Assembly (NCBI GenBank): GCA_973895155.1
Contig: OZ316896.1
Span: 3,472,001-3,536,000, forward strand
Length of the DNA: 64,000 nucleotides
Reading direction: 5' to 3'
Source of the DNA: Marsupella aquatica
Lineage: Eukaryota > Marchantiophyta
This document shows positions 30,398-42,375 of the stretch, in pieces. A program made the translations under genes and the position numbers. How positions within the stretch are numbered: position 1 is the stretch's first letter; every line of letters begins with the position of its first letter. The notes under the pieces are model-generated. The model saw only the letters and a list, made by a program, of their open reading frames with translations, did not search any database and was not told the origin of the DNA.

Positions 30398-31089
30398 TTT
30401 TCCTTGGAGAGCGACGTCGAAGGAGGCCGGGGATTGGACGTTGTCACATTGAGCTGCATCGGAGTGGGAGCAATCACAGCCAGATGATATTCGTCCTTGG
30501 CTTCTTGTAACAAAGAATCAAGAGATGGAGAAGCGGTTGGATTGCGCCGAAGGTGATCTCGCACATTGGCTGTCCAATGCGCATAATGCTTATCCAAACT
30601 GTGTATGAATTGCATGGTTTGGACAGCAGAATCAACAACAATTCCAACGGCAGCACACCGATCAAGAGCATCTCGGTATTTTGTAGTAAAAATCTCCATA
30701 TCTTCACCACGGTATTGAAGTTTGACGAAAGTCACCCAAGTGTTGTGCTTCTGAATGATGCCCTGAGGCTGGTATGTCTGCTTCAACTTATCCCAGCAAG
30801 CGGCCGCAGTGAGCACAGATGCTAGCGTACTTTGAATGTGTGGTTTGCACATAGAGAGAATAATCATACGAGCATGTGCAGCTTGAGCATTGTAAGATTC
30901 TAAACGAGCTTGAAACTGATAGGCCTTCTCGTCCACTTCTTGTACCGGAGGAACTGCAGTACCATCAACAAATTTCCACCCACCTGAAGATGCAAGACTA
31001 GAGGAGACAAGTAAATTCCACTGCTCATAGTTTGAGCCTCCTTCAAGTTTAGGCAGCAGATGACTAGAATCGCGATATGTGAATGCCAT
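30283..31089 (-). pseudogene. Copia-2 gag with zinc knuckle
   Basis: Likely start is MAFTYRDSSHLLPKLEGG at 31089; the same frame is open further back into the LTR. Contains YEQWNLLVSSSL, DKLKQTYQPQG and the zinc knuckle CKYCRLPHHKEETC (CX2CX4HX4C). About 269 residues to the end of the frame. Confidence 0.85.
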
Positions 31090-31150
31090 GAGAAACCTCA
31101 AAAGAGGGAAGCCGGGAGAGGTAAAATGATGAGAGTATTGATCAATTAAA

Positions 31151-31161
31151 GGCCCGTAACC
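31151..31161 (-). promoter_or_regulatory. Probable half-tRNA primer-binding site of Copia-2
   Basis: Plus strand GGCCCGTAACC directly abuts the 5' LTR. It equals the anticodon stem-loop of plant initiator tRNA-Met (GGCCCATAACC) with one change, rather than the tRNA 3' end. Drosophila copia and yeast Ty5 use such an internal site. Confidence 0.55.
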
Positions 31162-31607
31162 TATGATCAGGAGTATCAAACGAGGTAAAGTGCACACGGA
31201 AGTAAGTGAAGAGAATACACGTGAGGAACTCAATGTTGTGAGAATTGGAGACAGAAAATAGTAAACATCGAGTCCATGAGTTCCAGTGAATAAGCTTCGA
31301 ATCCTCTATTGAATATTGAACTCTGAGTTCCCCGAGAATCAAACCAGACATAAGTACTTCAACCAAGAGCATTGCTCGCCCGGGGAGAAAAGCTAGTTTG
31401 AATTCTTAACAGGATAAACATGAGGATCGAGCATCCACTAGACAGGAGCGGGGAGAGCAGAGCACAATTAACACGTGTTGAGTCCCCGCTGTCAAAACAC
31501 CTCGCGTCCTTTTACATGTAAGGACAGTAAGCAGTGCAAGAAAATTCACAAAATGACAGAAAGAACATCGAGACAAAGAACAGTAAAGGGAGAAAATCCC
31601 TTTCACA
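31162..31607 (-). repeat. Copia-2 5' LTR
   Basis: Same as 26091-26532 apart from about 8 substitutions and a 4-bp insertion, all in the last 150 bp on the plus strand. Confidence 0.9.
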
Positions 31608-31612
31608 ATATG

Positions 31613-33660
31613 TGATGAGGGCCTCAAAAAAGCCCCCAACATATTTTTGTCAAAAATATACAAGTACTGGACTGCAATGCAATACTGGACTTCTACATAG
31701 TTTCCCCTTGACTTTAAAGAGACCAAAACAAAATCCAATGTATTGCATACACAAGATCATGATGGCTTAAATCACACCCGTCACTATAAAAGCCTCATTC
31801 CATGTCTCATTACTCACCACAAAAGGTGGAAACCTAGCACCTTTCATTTGTGGACTACTTGCCAAAAAAAGGTTTTGCAGTCAGCACCTTTTGTGGAGCT
31901 CAAAACCCATTTTAGAACTTATACTCTTTAGAATGAGAGCTACGGGTTACCCGTAGCCCTTTATAGGGCCTTTCTAGGGGCAGGTGTGATTTAAGTAGGG
32001 AGAGGACAGAGACAATGAAGGGAACATTTACTATTTGTCTTTCTGTTTTTTGTTAAGATACCATAGTTAAGTCTCAACCTAACCATGGTTAGGAACCTTG
32101 TACCCCTTCCCACTATATATAAAACACCCCAGGGAGAAGTTGGGATTCAGTTGGATTTACATTCAACATTTTCTTCAATCTTTTGTTCTTTTCCACTTTG
32201 TTCAGTCAATGTGACCAAACCCCCTTTGGTCACAGACCTGGTTATCTCTGTCCTGTTAATTAAAGGTACAGGGATAAACGACAACCCTCTTGTAGTGAAA
32301 GTTGGCGTTACCAGCTAATGCCACCTTGTGTCTTGTGTGCAAGGACAAGATGCTAGGAATGGTCGTGTTCTTCAGTTTTTTAGGTTTGCACTTTTTCTTT
32401 TCTTTGTTTGGTTTTTGTCCACTGTGAACCTCTTTTTCTTTGGACCACTTTTTCTTGCCTTTCACTGTACTTCATTTTTTTCCAGTATAAAAACTTTGGT
32501 GACTTGTTAAGAAACGTTTGTGACTGTTATTGTAGATCTCCACTAGCTCGATTTAAGAAGAATGATTAGATACTGGCTAACAAAAGAAAAAAAAGAAGCA
32601 AAGTTTTTGCTATTAAGCTGCCAATTATTTGGAACGTTAATAATTGGTGAATCTAGTGATTTGCTAGTAATAACCAACCTAGCTCGAGTTTTAAGGGGCT
32701 ACTATAGCCCATGATGCCCTGGTAAAGGGAGTCCCCTAGTGCAGTTGAGAACCAAAAGTTTCATAGTGCTCCAAATCCAAATGTTTACTCTGCATCTTGA
32801 GTGAGGCCCCATTTCAGGCGCGTTTGTTATCAAAAAAAATTTGTATAGTTCTTAAAAGTCTCAAAATTATATTAAAACAGTCACTCATACACTTCTTCAA
32901 CAAATTTGTTAAAGTATTTGGAATAATTGAATTAAAAAATCTCTAATTTACTTACTTGTGCCTTATGGGTTGGAAGAAAAGAAATGAGTACTAGTATCCC
33001 AAGCTCTCCATTGGTTTTTGCAAAAAGAGAAAAAAAAAATGATAATGAAAGTGCATGAAGTTAACGATTGAACACCAGCTGCCACAAAGCATCCAAAAAC
33101 ATTCAACGTACGTGGCCCAACACGAGACGCTCTAATTATTGTAGCCCTCGGTTTCCTGGAACTACAGGCGCAGACCAACGACAGCGAGGGGCACAGCGGC
33201 CTGAGGTGTACATAGTAAAGTTCATAGGCTGATTCTCCAATTTCTACCTCGACGAATAGCGCACCGGTAGATTTCCTCGAAAAGGCTGAGAGGCGTCATC
33301 ACTTTGCAGTAGGTGACTTCCTCCCCAAAGTCCACTTCTCTAGCTTGCGGGGTTGCTTTGCTTTAATTAGCGCGAAGCCTCTACGATGAAGCCCCCTCTC
33401 GACTTCACAGCGTCTATTTCTTTCTTCCCTTCCGGGAATCTGCAGTGACCAATACGTCCATGAAGCAAGCGTACTAGATCTCAGAGGGTAGACTTATCAT
33501 TATAGACGTGTTCTGCGAGTGTTTGCTCCGCATTATCTGCGTACCAGGCGTTTTGTCGGTCTTGGGGCAGGGATGCTCGTACACCTGGACCAGCCAAGGG
33601 CAGTGAAGTTTCGTCAATAGCCCTGGGCACGGTGCCTGCGGGCAATGAAGTGTACTGAAT
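31613..33660. other. AT-rich non-coding region upstream of GLP1; possible old LTR
   Basis: Holds two perfect palindromes (GCTACGGGTTACCCGTAGC at 31939-31957, CCTAACCATGGTTAGG at 32078-32093) and a strong TATA (TATATATAAAA, 32114-32124) with no gene after it. A solo LTR would explain a promoter without a gene. The 32850-32910 segment matches the insert in Copia-2 integrase. Confidence 0.35.
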
Positions 33661-33672
33661 TGGACCAAAGAG

Positions 33673-33680
33673 TTTAAATA
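33673..33680 (+). promoter_or_regulatory. TATA-like box of GLP1 (TTTAAATA)
   Basis: TTAAATACCAGGCTTCA matches the same block of GLP3 (TTAAATACCTGGCTTCA), so it is a conserved core promoter. Expected start near 33705. Confidence 0.6.
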
Positions 33681-33777
33681 CCAGGCTTCATTTTGTCCAA
33701 CTCATATCATCATTCGCTCATAGTGCAGCAGCTTCAAGTCAACTCTCAGTTCATCTTGCTCTCAATCCAATTTGATC

Positions 33778-33999
33778 GTGAGTGTCACTTGACAATCTAT
33801 CAGTGTGCCCTCGTGACATAATTTATCTATATAGCTAGTTAGAATAGACAAAGTCTGTGATTGATAATTTCCAGCGCGCGCTGAGAGTTCTGTATGAGCT
33901 GTGGCATTCGGACTCAGAGTGCACACGATCTAGTTTTAGTATTCGCGCACTGGACCGAGAGCTTAGTCGTCCTTGGAATTAAACCTTTCTGTGTTTCAG
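33778..33999 (+). other. 5' UTR intron of GLP1
   Basis: Donor GTGAGT at 33778 and acceptor TGTGTTTCAG ending 33999, one base before the ATG. 222 bp. Confidence 0.55.
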
Positions 34000-34000
34000 A

Positions 34001-34711
34001 ATGGCTTTTACAGTTTCAGCCCCGCTCCGCCTAAGACTCTTCGTCACGGTCCTAGCGGTGGCATCCGTTTGCATTGGAGTCAGAGCAAGTGATCCTGACC
34101 CACTGCAAGATTTTTGTGTGGCCGATCTGGCAGCAGGAGGCCCTGTATCCAATGGCTACCTTTGCAAAGCTGCACAGTCTGTCACAACGGAAGACTTCGC
34201 ATTCTCTGGATTGGCCAAAGCTGCCAATCTATCAGGCAACCCCGTCAACGGTACCGCAACATTTGGATTTGTTCGGGATTGGCCTGCACTGAACACACTG
34301 GGATTGGGTCTAGCTCGATTGGACATCAATCCCGGCGGGATCATCATGCCACACACCCACAACTTGGCCACCGAGATTCTCTTCTGCCTAGAGGGCGAGA
34401 TATACACGGGTTTCGTGACCAATAGCGACAACCCTGCAGTCCCCAACAAGCTATTCGCTAAGATCGTCAAGAAGGGGGAGGCATTCATTTTCCCCAGAGG
34501 TCTTCTGCACTTCCAGCTCAACAAGGGCACGGTGCCGGCAGTGAGCTTGAACGTGCTGAACAGTCAGAATCCCGGGATTCAGCTCATGCCCGTGGGTTTA
34601 TTTGGGGTTGGAGTCGACCCTGAGCTTCTGGCGAAATCGTTCTTCATCACAGAGACTGAGGTGGCAGGCTTGGAAACCATCTTGTCGAAATTCGTCCATG
34701 TCTTTGGCTAG
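34001..34711 (+). CDS. Germin-like protein GLP1
   Basis: 236 residues, one coding exon. Signal peptide ends at about Ala29; Cys39 and Cys55 form the usual germin disulfide. Germin box 1 (PHTHNLATEILFCLEGE) gives metal ligands His118, His120 and Glu125; box 2 (GEAFIFPRGLLHFQLN) gives His170, completing the cupin manganese site. N-glycosylation sequons at Asn76 and Asn83. Germin-like proteins are secreted, usually hexameric cell-wall proteins; some have oxalate oxidase or superoxide dismutase activity, which cannot be predicted here. The three germin genes of this window are close paralogues. Confidence 0.95.
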   Translation: MAFTVSAPLRLRLFVTVLAVASVCIGVRASDPDPLQDFCVADLAAGGPVSNGYLCKAAQSVTTEDFAFSGLAKAANLSGNPVNGTATFGFVRDWPALNTLGLGLARLDINPGGIIMPHTHNLATEILFCLEGEIYTGFVTNSDNPAVPNKLFAKIVKKGEAFIFPRGLLHFQLNKGTVPAVSLNVLNSQNPGIQLMPVGLFGVGVDPELLAKSFFITETEVAGLETILSKFVHVFG

Positions 34712-35394
34712 GCTTAGTCCCAATTTTTCCAGCGATATTACAGGATGCCATAATGGGCATGATATAGCTAGTTCAGTTTCAGTTTCAATTCGTAATCGAT
34801 CGATAGTATCAGTTCGTGATCGACCCTGTGCTGACAAATTAGTGCGAGAACTGAAAATTGTTTAGTCCTATTCTCCCGGTAGTAGAGATAATTGCAGCGG
34901 CTGGAGGGGGTCGATCAGAGGTGCGCGCAGGTGGCCAACTCCTTCATCAGTCTCAAGAACCATAGCTTGCTTAGGTAACATCATGTGGCACTTCGCGAAT
35001 GTGTTCGGAGTGACACACTTTGTATTAATTAGCATTTGGAACATTGAATCAGACATTGAATCCAGGCAGACATCATTTAAGTGCTCAGAATTTCTTTTTC
35101 CAGAGACACTGTTTTAGATCTTCCGAGCCCCCAATTTAAGAAACGGCATTCAATTCGGTCTTCTAAGTTTTTCCTCAGTCCAATCCAGAATCTGTTGTTG
35201 CGAGATAAACAGGACATAATACGGTGACTGTTCCTTTTTTCTCGACTCCAAACATACGAAGGAAGCTTTACAAACGTACACAATCTGGAACTACCCTGGA
35301 GATTGAGGAACAGTCACGAGTGATTCCAGGTGGAAAACTTTACTTGTTCAAAAGTACATTTGTAACGCAAGGTCGATGGAATGAAGACTGAATC
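34712..35394. other. Sequence after GLP1, up to the right arm
   Basis: No further gene or clear repeat seen. Confidence 0.5.
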
Positions 35395-38300
35395 AGAATT
35401 GGAACTTTAGCGTAAAGATACCTCCGCCAATTCAACCAGCCACATTGGCTCGTTCCATCTAAGAATCTAGAATATCGTATAATACAGTATTTTGTCATTT
35501 TTATCTCAGCACCATTCACTTCAAATGGAATTGTGTTCGATTGGGGAGTTCTGCTCTGGGGGAGTTTAGCATCTGACCTTTTTCATCAATCATTTATCAA
35601 GGCAGCCATGATAATTGCTCAAAGCGATTTTCTCCAAAGAACGTTTTTTGAGCCCTCGATTCAATAGTCAGCATTGAGTGTTCGGAGTTTTTCCTCAGTC
35701 TTATCAGATCTCTATTGCTCGACATATCTGTAAGTGGGCCAGTTAATCATTCCATCTTTTCTATCAATCGAACGCTTGGGCTCTAGCTAGGCACGTTGCG
35801 TGATTAACAGAAGACATGATAATTGTCTGTCGCCTCTAAGTTCAATGAAAATGTACACATTCAAGACTGGAAGGTCCTCTATGTAAGTCAGTAAGGTGAT
35901 TGGTGACTTCACACAGAGATCATTCATACCAAGCATTCCCTCCCTGACGTCTAAAGGAGTTTTTGTGGCTTCAAAGAATGCATTCCCCAAACCTGGAAAA
36001 TATTAAAGAGCACTGATTCCCGTTTCATTGTCGCGCCTCAGGGTTAAGTGTCGTTGGGAGACATTGGGAGACATGCATCTCACCAAACTTTAAGTTTTTG
36101 CTTAGGATGTAATTAATGGGACAAGTAACTGAGTTTCCAAGCGGCAAAAGCACTACAATGCAGTTGTCAAGGGAATCGGAATTTCAAGAATCATTTTGTA
36201 TTATCAGTAACGTACGTAATCTCGTGCAGTGACCCCACATCCTATAATGGATTTTAAGTCTCTCTCGACGTGCTTTCTATCTTGGGTGGATAGTTCATTT
36301 ATAGTTCATTGAAGTGACAAGCTGCCCTAAACTCGGAGTGTCCTGCTATCTCCCAATACCCAACCTGGTTCCTTTTTCTTCCATTCTTGATGCTACAGCT
36401 ACGGCCCGGCCAACTTGGGTCTGAGTAAATTGAAAATGCTTCATTATTCAGTCCTCCGCTTGTACGTGTCACAGTATGAATATTGAACCAGTCCAGTTTC
36501 CCAGGAATCACTCACCAGTTCTCGATCCAAACCTCATCCAATTGAGGAAGGGGGTTAAAGTAGAATATTAATGATATATGGTCGCGGATATATTTTGATG
36601 CAAGGAAATTGTCATAGGACATTTTGCGCACACCATACGTACGTTGCTGAGCTTAGGGGAGTGAAATAGTAGACAGGAGCCATTGATTTTGTTTCCACGG
36701 TGAGAATCAACAAAACTGAGCCGCATCAAAGAACCCCATCGTCGTGATCGAAAGTTATCTAGCGCCTGGATCTCGGGAGAAATCGAGCATTGGCCGGGGC
36801 TGACTGCAAGACTCTGACGCCACAACCAAGGTCATGGACTGGAATTAATAATTGTAAGAGAGAATTGAAGTAAATGCTCACTTCAGCCCCAAGTAAACAG
36901 TACTGAAGAAGTCCACATTTATAGGCCTAGCCATCAACGTCTTAATCTGTCGTAATTGATCTCGCGATCCAATCGTCGGAAAATTGAAAGCGATGCAAAG
37001 AAGCTAAAGACGCCCTTCGATCTAAACTTGTGGGATCAAGCTGTACGTACGTATTGTGTTTTAGCTGTAGAGAATTTCTTTGCCCGCTAAGAATATGAAC
37101 TCAGTAGATCTAATTAAAGCGTCAATGGCTTCAAATCCAACAATCACAATCTATTCGAGTGTCATATCGCTAACTCAACTTCTTGCTGGTACTATACGCG
37201 GTTTATGTGTGAGATCGTCCACCAGGGTTCCAGCTAGCATGGTGCGACCTGGGTCCTGGTTCTGGAATGGACTTCGTAGGTAGGATTGTATTTTCCAGAC
37301 CCGTTTCCAGATTCAAGCATACTTCGTCAGGCACATATTAAACTCTAATCATCATCACCACTGATGCGTGAGACGTCCCCATTAACCTGTCTGAGAGGTT
37401 AATGTGAACTCGGATTACAACCAGTGCAAAGAAATTTCATAACAATTCCGCGTAAATTAAGTCAAGGAAATCAGATTTCATACTTTATTGACGAGTTGGA
37501 CAGGTACAATGTTAGCGGCAAATCGCAAGCTGAGTAGAATGCAAAAGAGGCCACATCTTACTTCTATAAATCATTCAATCGTCAGTCAATGTAGCTGACT
37601 GCATTCAACAAACGAACTTATTTTTTACTGGGACACAGGAATTGTCTTCTAGTAAATCAACGATTTTTTTATTCATTGCCAAACAGCGACCAGATTCCTA
37701 CGTATCGTTCTTCATGAGAATCTACTCATACAACTCGTCTACGTATGGCCTGGTGGGAAATTGGTGACTGGCTTATCCACTGATGACTAAATCGCTAGCT
37801 TTCATTGTCATATCGCCTAATTGTAGAAAATTATCTGACTCGTTCCTACTTCAGGTTTGTTTTGATAGTTCTAGCTGCCCTTCTTGCAATGTCGTCCCGT
37901 GACCATTTATTGGTATTTATACCACCCAATGTTGACAGCTTCATCGACGCGACATAGCTCCGACTTTGTTCGAATCTTCTCCTGCTCGGTACACGTAGTC
38001 TATGAACTTAACCCACGCTGCAGCTTGGATGCATCCTGCGAGCCTATGCGGCATACTTGCACATGCCAAACTTGCATACGTCCTTCAATGGGCACTTGAA
38101 CTTGTCGCCGCAACCTCCACAGTTGTTGGGGTCGTTGAGCAAATTCGTGCACTTACCTTTGCAGCAAATTGAACCGAGAGGGCAAACATTACCGCAGATT
38201 CCGCAGTTCAACGGGTCGGTCCCGGTGTTAATGCAAAGGCCTGGGAGAATTCCGGTGTTTGGAAGTTTGCAGCAGGAGAAGGGCGATAGGCATGGAATAA

Positions 38301-40110
38301 GGCAGTTAGTGGACGCTGCACTTGGCACACCAGTCTCCTGTCCAGCCAGTCGGCGCCGGACAAACGACGAGTCGCCGCTCACGCCATCTATGACAACGCC
38401 TGCCGCAAGTGCCACGAGCAGGAGAGATAGCAGCGTCCCGCGGTAGGCCATTGGACAATCGATTGGATGGAGCTAGCGAGTAGCGAGAGGCAGAGATCGA
38501 GAGAGACCTGGCGCTCAATCCCGGTTTGCAGCTAGTAGCGATGCTGGGGTAGATCCTTGGTAAAGTTCAAGCAATTACTAGATCCTCAGGTCATAGGGTG
38601 CTATTGCTACTGAACTGGGAGTCAGCTTGAGATCTGAGAGCTTCCCTGTCGAAGTGCTGCCGCCTTTCGTTCATGGAGTCCTGGACAACGCCACGGCATC
38701 GCGCGCTTTTTGCTTTAGCGAAAATCTACGTGATTTCTGGTACAAACGCCACGATCGTTGTTGTGGACGCTGTCCAGACAATTCGAGTACGACCTGCCAC
38801 GATCAACTTCTCAATGTCCGCCCGGGCTACCTTTGCCGTCTCTGGCTTTCCTGTTATTTTCGTACTCAAGTCTGCCTTTTCTGCCTAATTATACCCAATT
38901 CATGAATGAAAGTGAGAGACGAATGTAGTCGTTAGCGTCTCGATAGATATTTGTCGGTCGCATAAATCCATGTCGACGCATACTAATTAATAATACTTAT
39001 GAGTATCTACACGTAATTGATTTTCTTGGCACTCGGTGGACTTTAGGGGTACATCGTACCTTCAGCTCTTTACTCTGACTAAGAAATGTTTCCTTTCCTC
39101 GCGCGATGCTTGTTAGAATGTAGTCTCCCCATCTTGTCCGGGGAATGGGGCTGACGTTATTCGTCAAGTCAAAGAAAAAACGATCATTCATTTGAGATTC
39201 ACTTTAGTTCACATTCATCCTTTCGACGTGATGAATCTCGACGTGGTGAATCTCGAGTGATCTCGACGTCTCAACGTCTCCGCTGCCCGTTCACAAGGTC
39301 GAGAAAAGTACGTTCTCTCTTTCCGAAATTAAATGTGGCTCGGCCTGAACGGCTGCCAGACGTTACTTTTGAGTTAGTTTCGCTCCTGGACAGAAAGAAA
39401 CTGGAACGAAGCGATGATCTGGGGATTGGGATCTGGGAAAGTAAAACTTCTTGGACAGAAAGGAGCTCTATGACGCGGGCTATGACGGAACCAAGCAACG
39501 ATCTGGGATCTCGACCTGGGAAAGTATAACTTTTCGTATTCGAAATTCTATAAGGTTTTGGCGAAGAAGGCTTTTGTGATCGTGGGATGTATTGACGTAT
39601 TTACGTCTTGAAGGAGGAAGTCTCATTGTAGTCCGTGACTAAAGAAATCTGCGAACGTTTAACTGGCGTGAGCAGCATATATAGTAGACTCACGTCTCCT
39701 TATAGATCTCTTTCTTCATGAAGTTCAAGCCCGAGTTCAAGGGGTCGGAGTATTCCAGAGTCTCTCATATTGACGGCCAGCCCTTAGGAAGGAGGCTGTG
39801 GCCCGGCCTTCGCAGTAAGAGGATGAGGCAAACGAAGAGAATGTTCCCAAGCCCCAAGAAATGTGGTCCATTTGAATCTCAGCTGATTCCCCGCTTCCAT
39901 GACAAATTACCGTCCTGAATTTGTCGACCAGTTCAAGGAAGTGTCTGCAAGGTGAGGCAATCTTTCTGCCCCTGACTGGGATATCCCTTCAAGTCTAAGA
40001 AACCCCACTCCTCAGTATAGACTCCCCTGATGTCGATTTCTCTGTCTTACCCTTCCGTGCTCTAACTCCTTGATCATTTCTTCGTCCTTATTTCTAGATT
40101 GGTTACACGA
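35395..40110 (-). repeat. Right arm of the ~5-kb inverted duplication
   Basis: Reverse complement of 20840-25920 with several indels; lacks the SINE-like insert and the 32-bp duplication of the left arm. Ends approximate. Confidence 0.85.
38044..38451 (-). CDS. STIG1-like secreted cysteine-rich protein, right copy
   Basis: 135 residues, differing from the left copy only at positions 25 and 44. Six nucleotide differences in 408, five of them in the first 132 coding bases and one in the last codons; the intervening 270 bp are identical. Signal peptide, RRRL and all 16 cysteines are kept. Upstream, the TATA-like box of the left copy is replaced by unrelated bases while flanks (CAGCACTTCGACAGGGAAGC) are conserved, so expression may differ. 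The gene points toward the left copy across the spacer. Confidence 0.9.
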   Translation of the reverse strand: MAYRGTLLSLLLVALAAGVVIDGVSGDSSFVRRRLAGQETGVPSAASTNCLIPCLSPFSCCKLPNTGILPGLCINTGTDPLNCGICGNVCPLGSICCKGKCTNLLNDPNNCGGCGDKFKCPLKDVCKFGMCKYAA

Positions 40111-41930
40111 CTTTCAGATCCAGCAGACAGAATTTCACGACCCAAATCCGATTCGTCTGACGACAATTGAAGTCTTACATGCATTGTTTGGGTCGCAGGG
40201 AGGGGTTAGGTCTGTAGAGATAGGTACGTACTGTGCTTAGAAAATATTCCTGCTCAAAACAATGTCAAGATGCGGGCGGTTCCGGAGAACGCTAGCTTAA
40301 GTTACGAAGCATGACAATTATGAACCTGTCATTGACAAAGAATTCTTCTATCGACCAAATTGACAGTAGTTAATATGGTCGATATGCTTAAACTTCCGAG
40401 ATGTACTGGAGAGAAATTGCTTCCGGAGACTTCAAATTGTGCTCTATGAACAGTCAACCAATTGAACGCAATCCATCCTGCACGACATCCTCTGTAACTT
40501 CACATCTTTGGACCAAATTTGTGCTCTCAATTACAGTTACCAGCAAAGACATTTTTAGAATTTTTGGATTTACTGTCAACTGTTCGGTGTGAAGTGGCTG
40601 TTAACCAACCAGTTTCCTTTCAATGGTTCATCCACTGTGGAGCTGAATTACAACGAGCTCCTATAATGCGCGCACACTCAAAGAGACGTCATATCTCACG
40701 TACTGCAACTCCGATGGTCATGGCTTTACAGCTGTACCTACAGTGGCTTCATTTTGTTGTCGTGACGAAAAACTACAACCCTGTTTTGCCATCACATGCA
40801 CCCGGGGACTTCGGCAGGGCTGGAGAAAGCTTAAGTGCCAAGCATGTCCGGTTGGGTTAGTTGACCTCCATGATTTTGACCACTGCTAGTGCTGGCATTG
40901 AAGCACATTGTTACAGGAACGACAGAGCTTAATTATTAGACTTGTTCAGAAGACCAAAGTACCAAACTCACAAACTATTACTGTCTTCTGGGTTGGCAAC
41001 AGAGGTATGGAACCAATCTTTTACTCCGCAAGCATATCTCTTAATCGATAAGTCTCTTAAAGATTTTATCGCAGTGAAATTGTTTCCATTTCTCCCTGAC
41101 TATGGTTTTCATAAACTAATCGATGCTGTCAGATAGCCACTGTGTTGTCCAAATGGCCCCCCGTTCAGTTAAGCTATCTACTACCCAAATCGAAACACAG
41201 TTTTCTGAAACGGAAAAATTAATGCAGAGCTATTTATTAAGCGAGTTTCTGCAAGGGAACAAGAATAGCTCAGAACGAGAAGTGAGACATCAACCACAGT
41301 GATATCATGATCGATATCTGATCTGTTTGGTTCCAAAGGACATCCAGCCAGAAAACCTTAGCAGATCGATGATACTGCTTCGGAGGAGTAAACTAATATA
41401 ACTCCAATCGGCAGACCCACCCAAACGGAAAGCATTAGTTGTCAACTGACAATCATAGAAAGGCTCGTCCTCGGAGAAACCTCCTCTCGCTAATACAACA
41501 AATCAGTAAAAAACCTGCAGGAAAGGGATTGCTTGCAAACGACGCTTTCAATACGCATGTTTCAATCCCCTTTAACTGACCAATTTCTTTGGAATTGCTC
41601 AAACCTGACATACCTTAGAGAATACGCGTAAGCAAAAGCGGAAGTCTGCAGGCACCGCACAAACGAACACCTCACCAAACCTTTGCTAGCCAATTGTGTG
41701 AGACGGTCCCAATTAAACAGAACGTACAAAAGTCATGCATTCCGATCTGTGACTACCCAAGAACAGGGGAGATTGAAAAATCTGTAGCGAATGAACAGGA
41801 TAGGTGACCTGACTCCAACCAATCACAGGTCACCAAGCTCTAAAATAGAAGTTATGAACATTGAGGATGGGGGCCAGAGATAGGAGGGAGTGTCTAAAGT
41901 AATGCCGCAAGCAAAGTCTTATGTATGTGA
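40111..41930. other. Non-coding region right of the duplication
   Basis: Only short frames without recognisable products. No repeat or RNA gene seen. Confidence 0.5.
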
Positions 41931-41939
41931 CCTTTGGAG

Positions 41940-42375
41940 ATGAGAATGTATTTGGATTGTCATAAAGCCAATTTATTTCCTTGTGCCTCACTTAGGGGGC
42001 ATGTATTTAGATAGCCCATAATTTTTTTGTCCCTGTCATAAAGCCAGTTTCTTTTCTTGGCTATACCTTATGGCCTTCTTTTTTCGTCTCTGTCATGAAG
42101 CTAATTTATTTCCTTGGATGTACCGCCTAAGGCCCTGTTTTTTGGGTCCCTGTCATAAAGCCAGTTTATTCCCTTGGTTGTACCTCACTTGCAGCCCTGT
42201 TTTGACACGTCCTAGTAGCCATCTTCAGTATGGTATTTCTTTGGTAGTACCTCACTTACAGCCCAACCTGTTTTGACACGTCCTAGTAGCCATCTTCAGT
42301 ATGGTATTTCCTTGGTTGTACCTCACTTACGCCCCTGCTTTGAAACGCCCTAGTAGTCATCTTCAATATGGTAAT
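41940..42375 (+). repeat. Minisatellite with two related unit types
   Basis: Units of about 70-90 bp built from CCCTGTCATAAAGCCAGTTT, a CCTTGGTTGTACCTCACTTA phrase and GACACGTCCTAGTAGCCATC. The last phrase occurs three times; the first, with variants, four. Confidence 0.7.

Larger units (their letters stand above)
26091..31607 (-). mobile_element. Copia-2, complete but decayed Ty1/Copia element
   Basis: Two LTRs (442 and 446 bp) enclose gag, zinc knuckle, protease, integrase, RT and RNase H on the minus strand. ATATG at 26086-26090 and 31608-31612 is the likely 5-bp target duplication. Reading frames are broken several times and an AT-rich insert disrupts integrase. The element sits between the arms of the inverted duplication. 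Confidence 0.9.

Noticed and set aside
34156-34530. Antisense frame over GLP1, with similar ones over GLP2 and GLP3
   Set aside because: Mirror of the strongly conserved germin coding strand.
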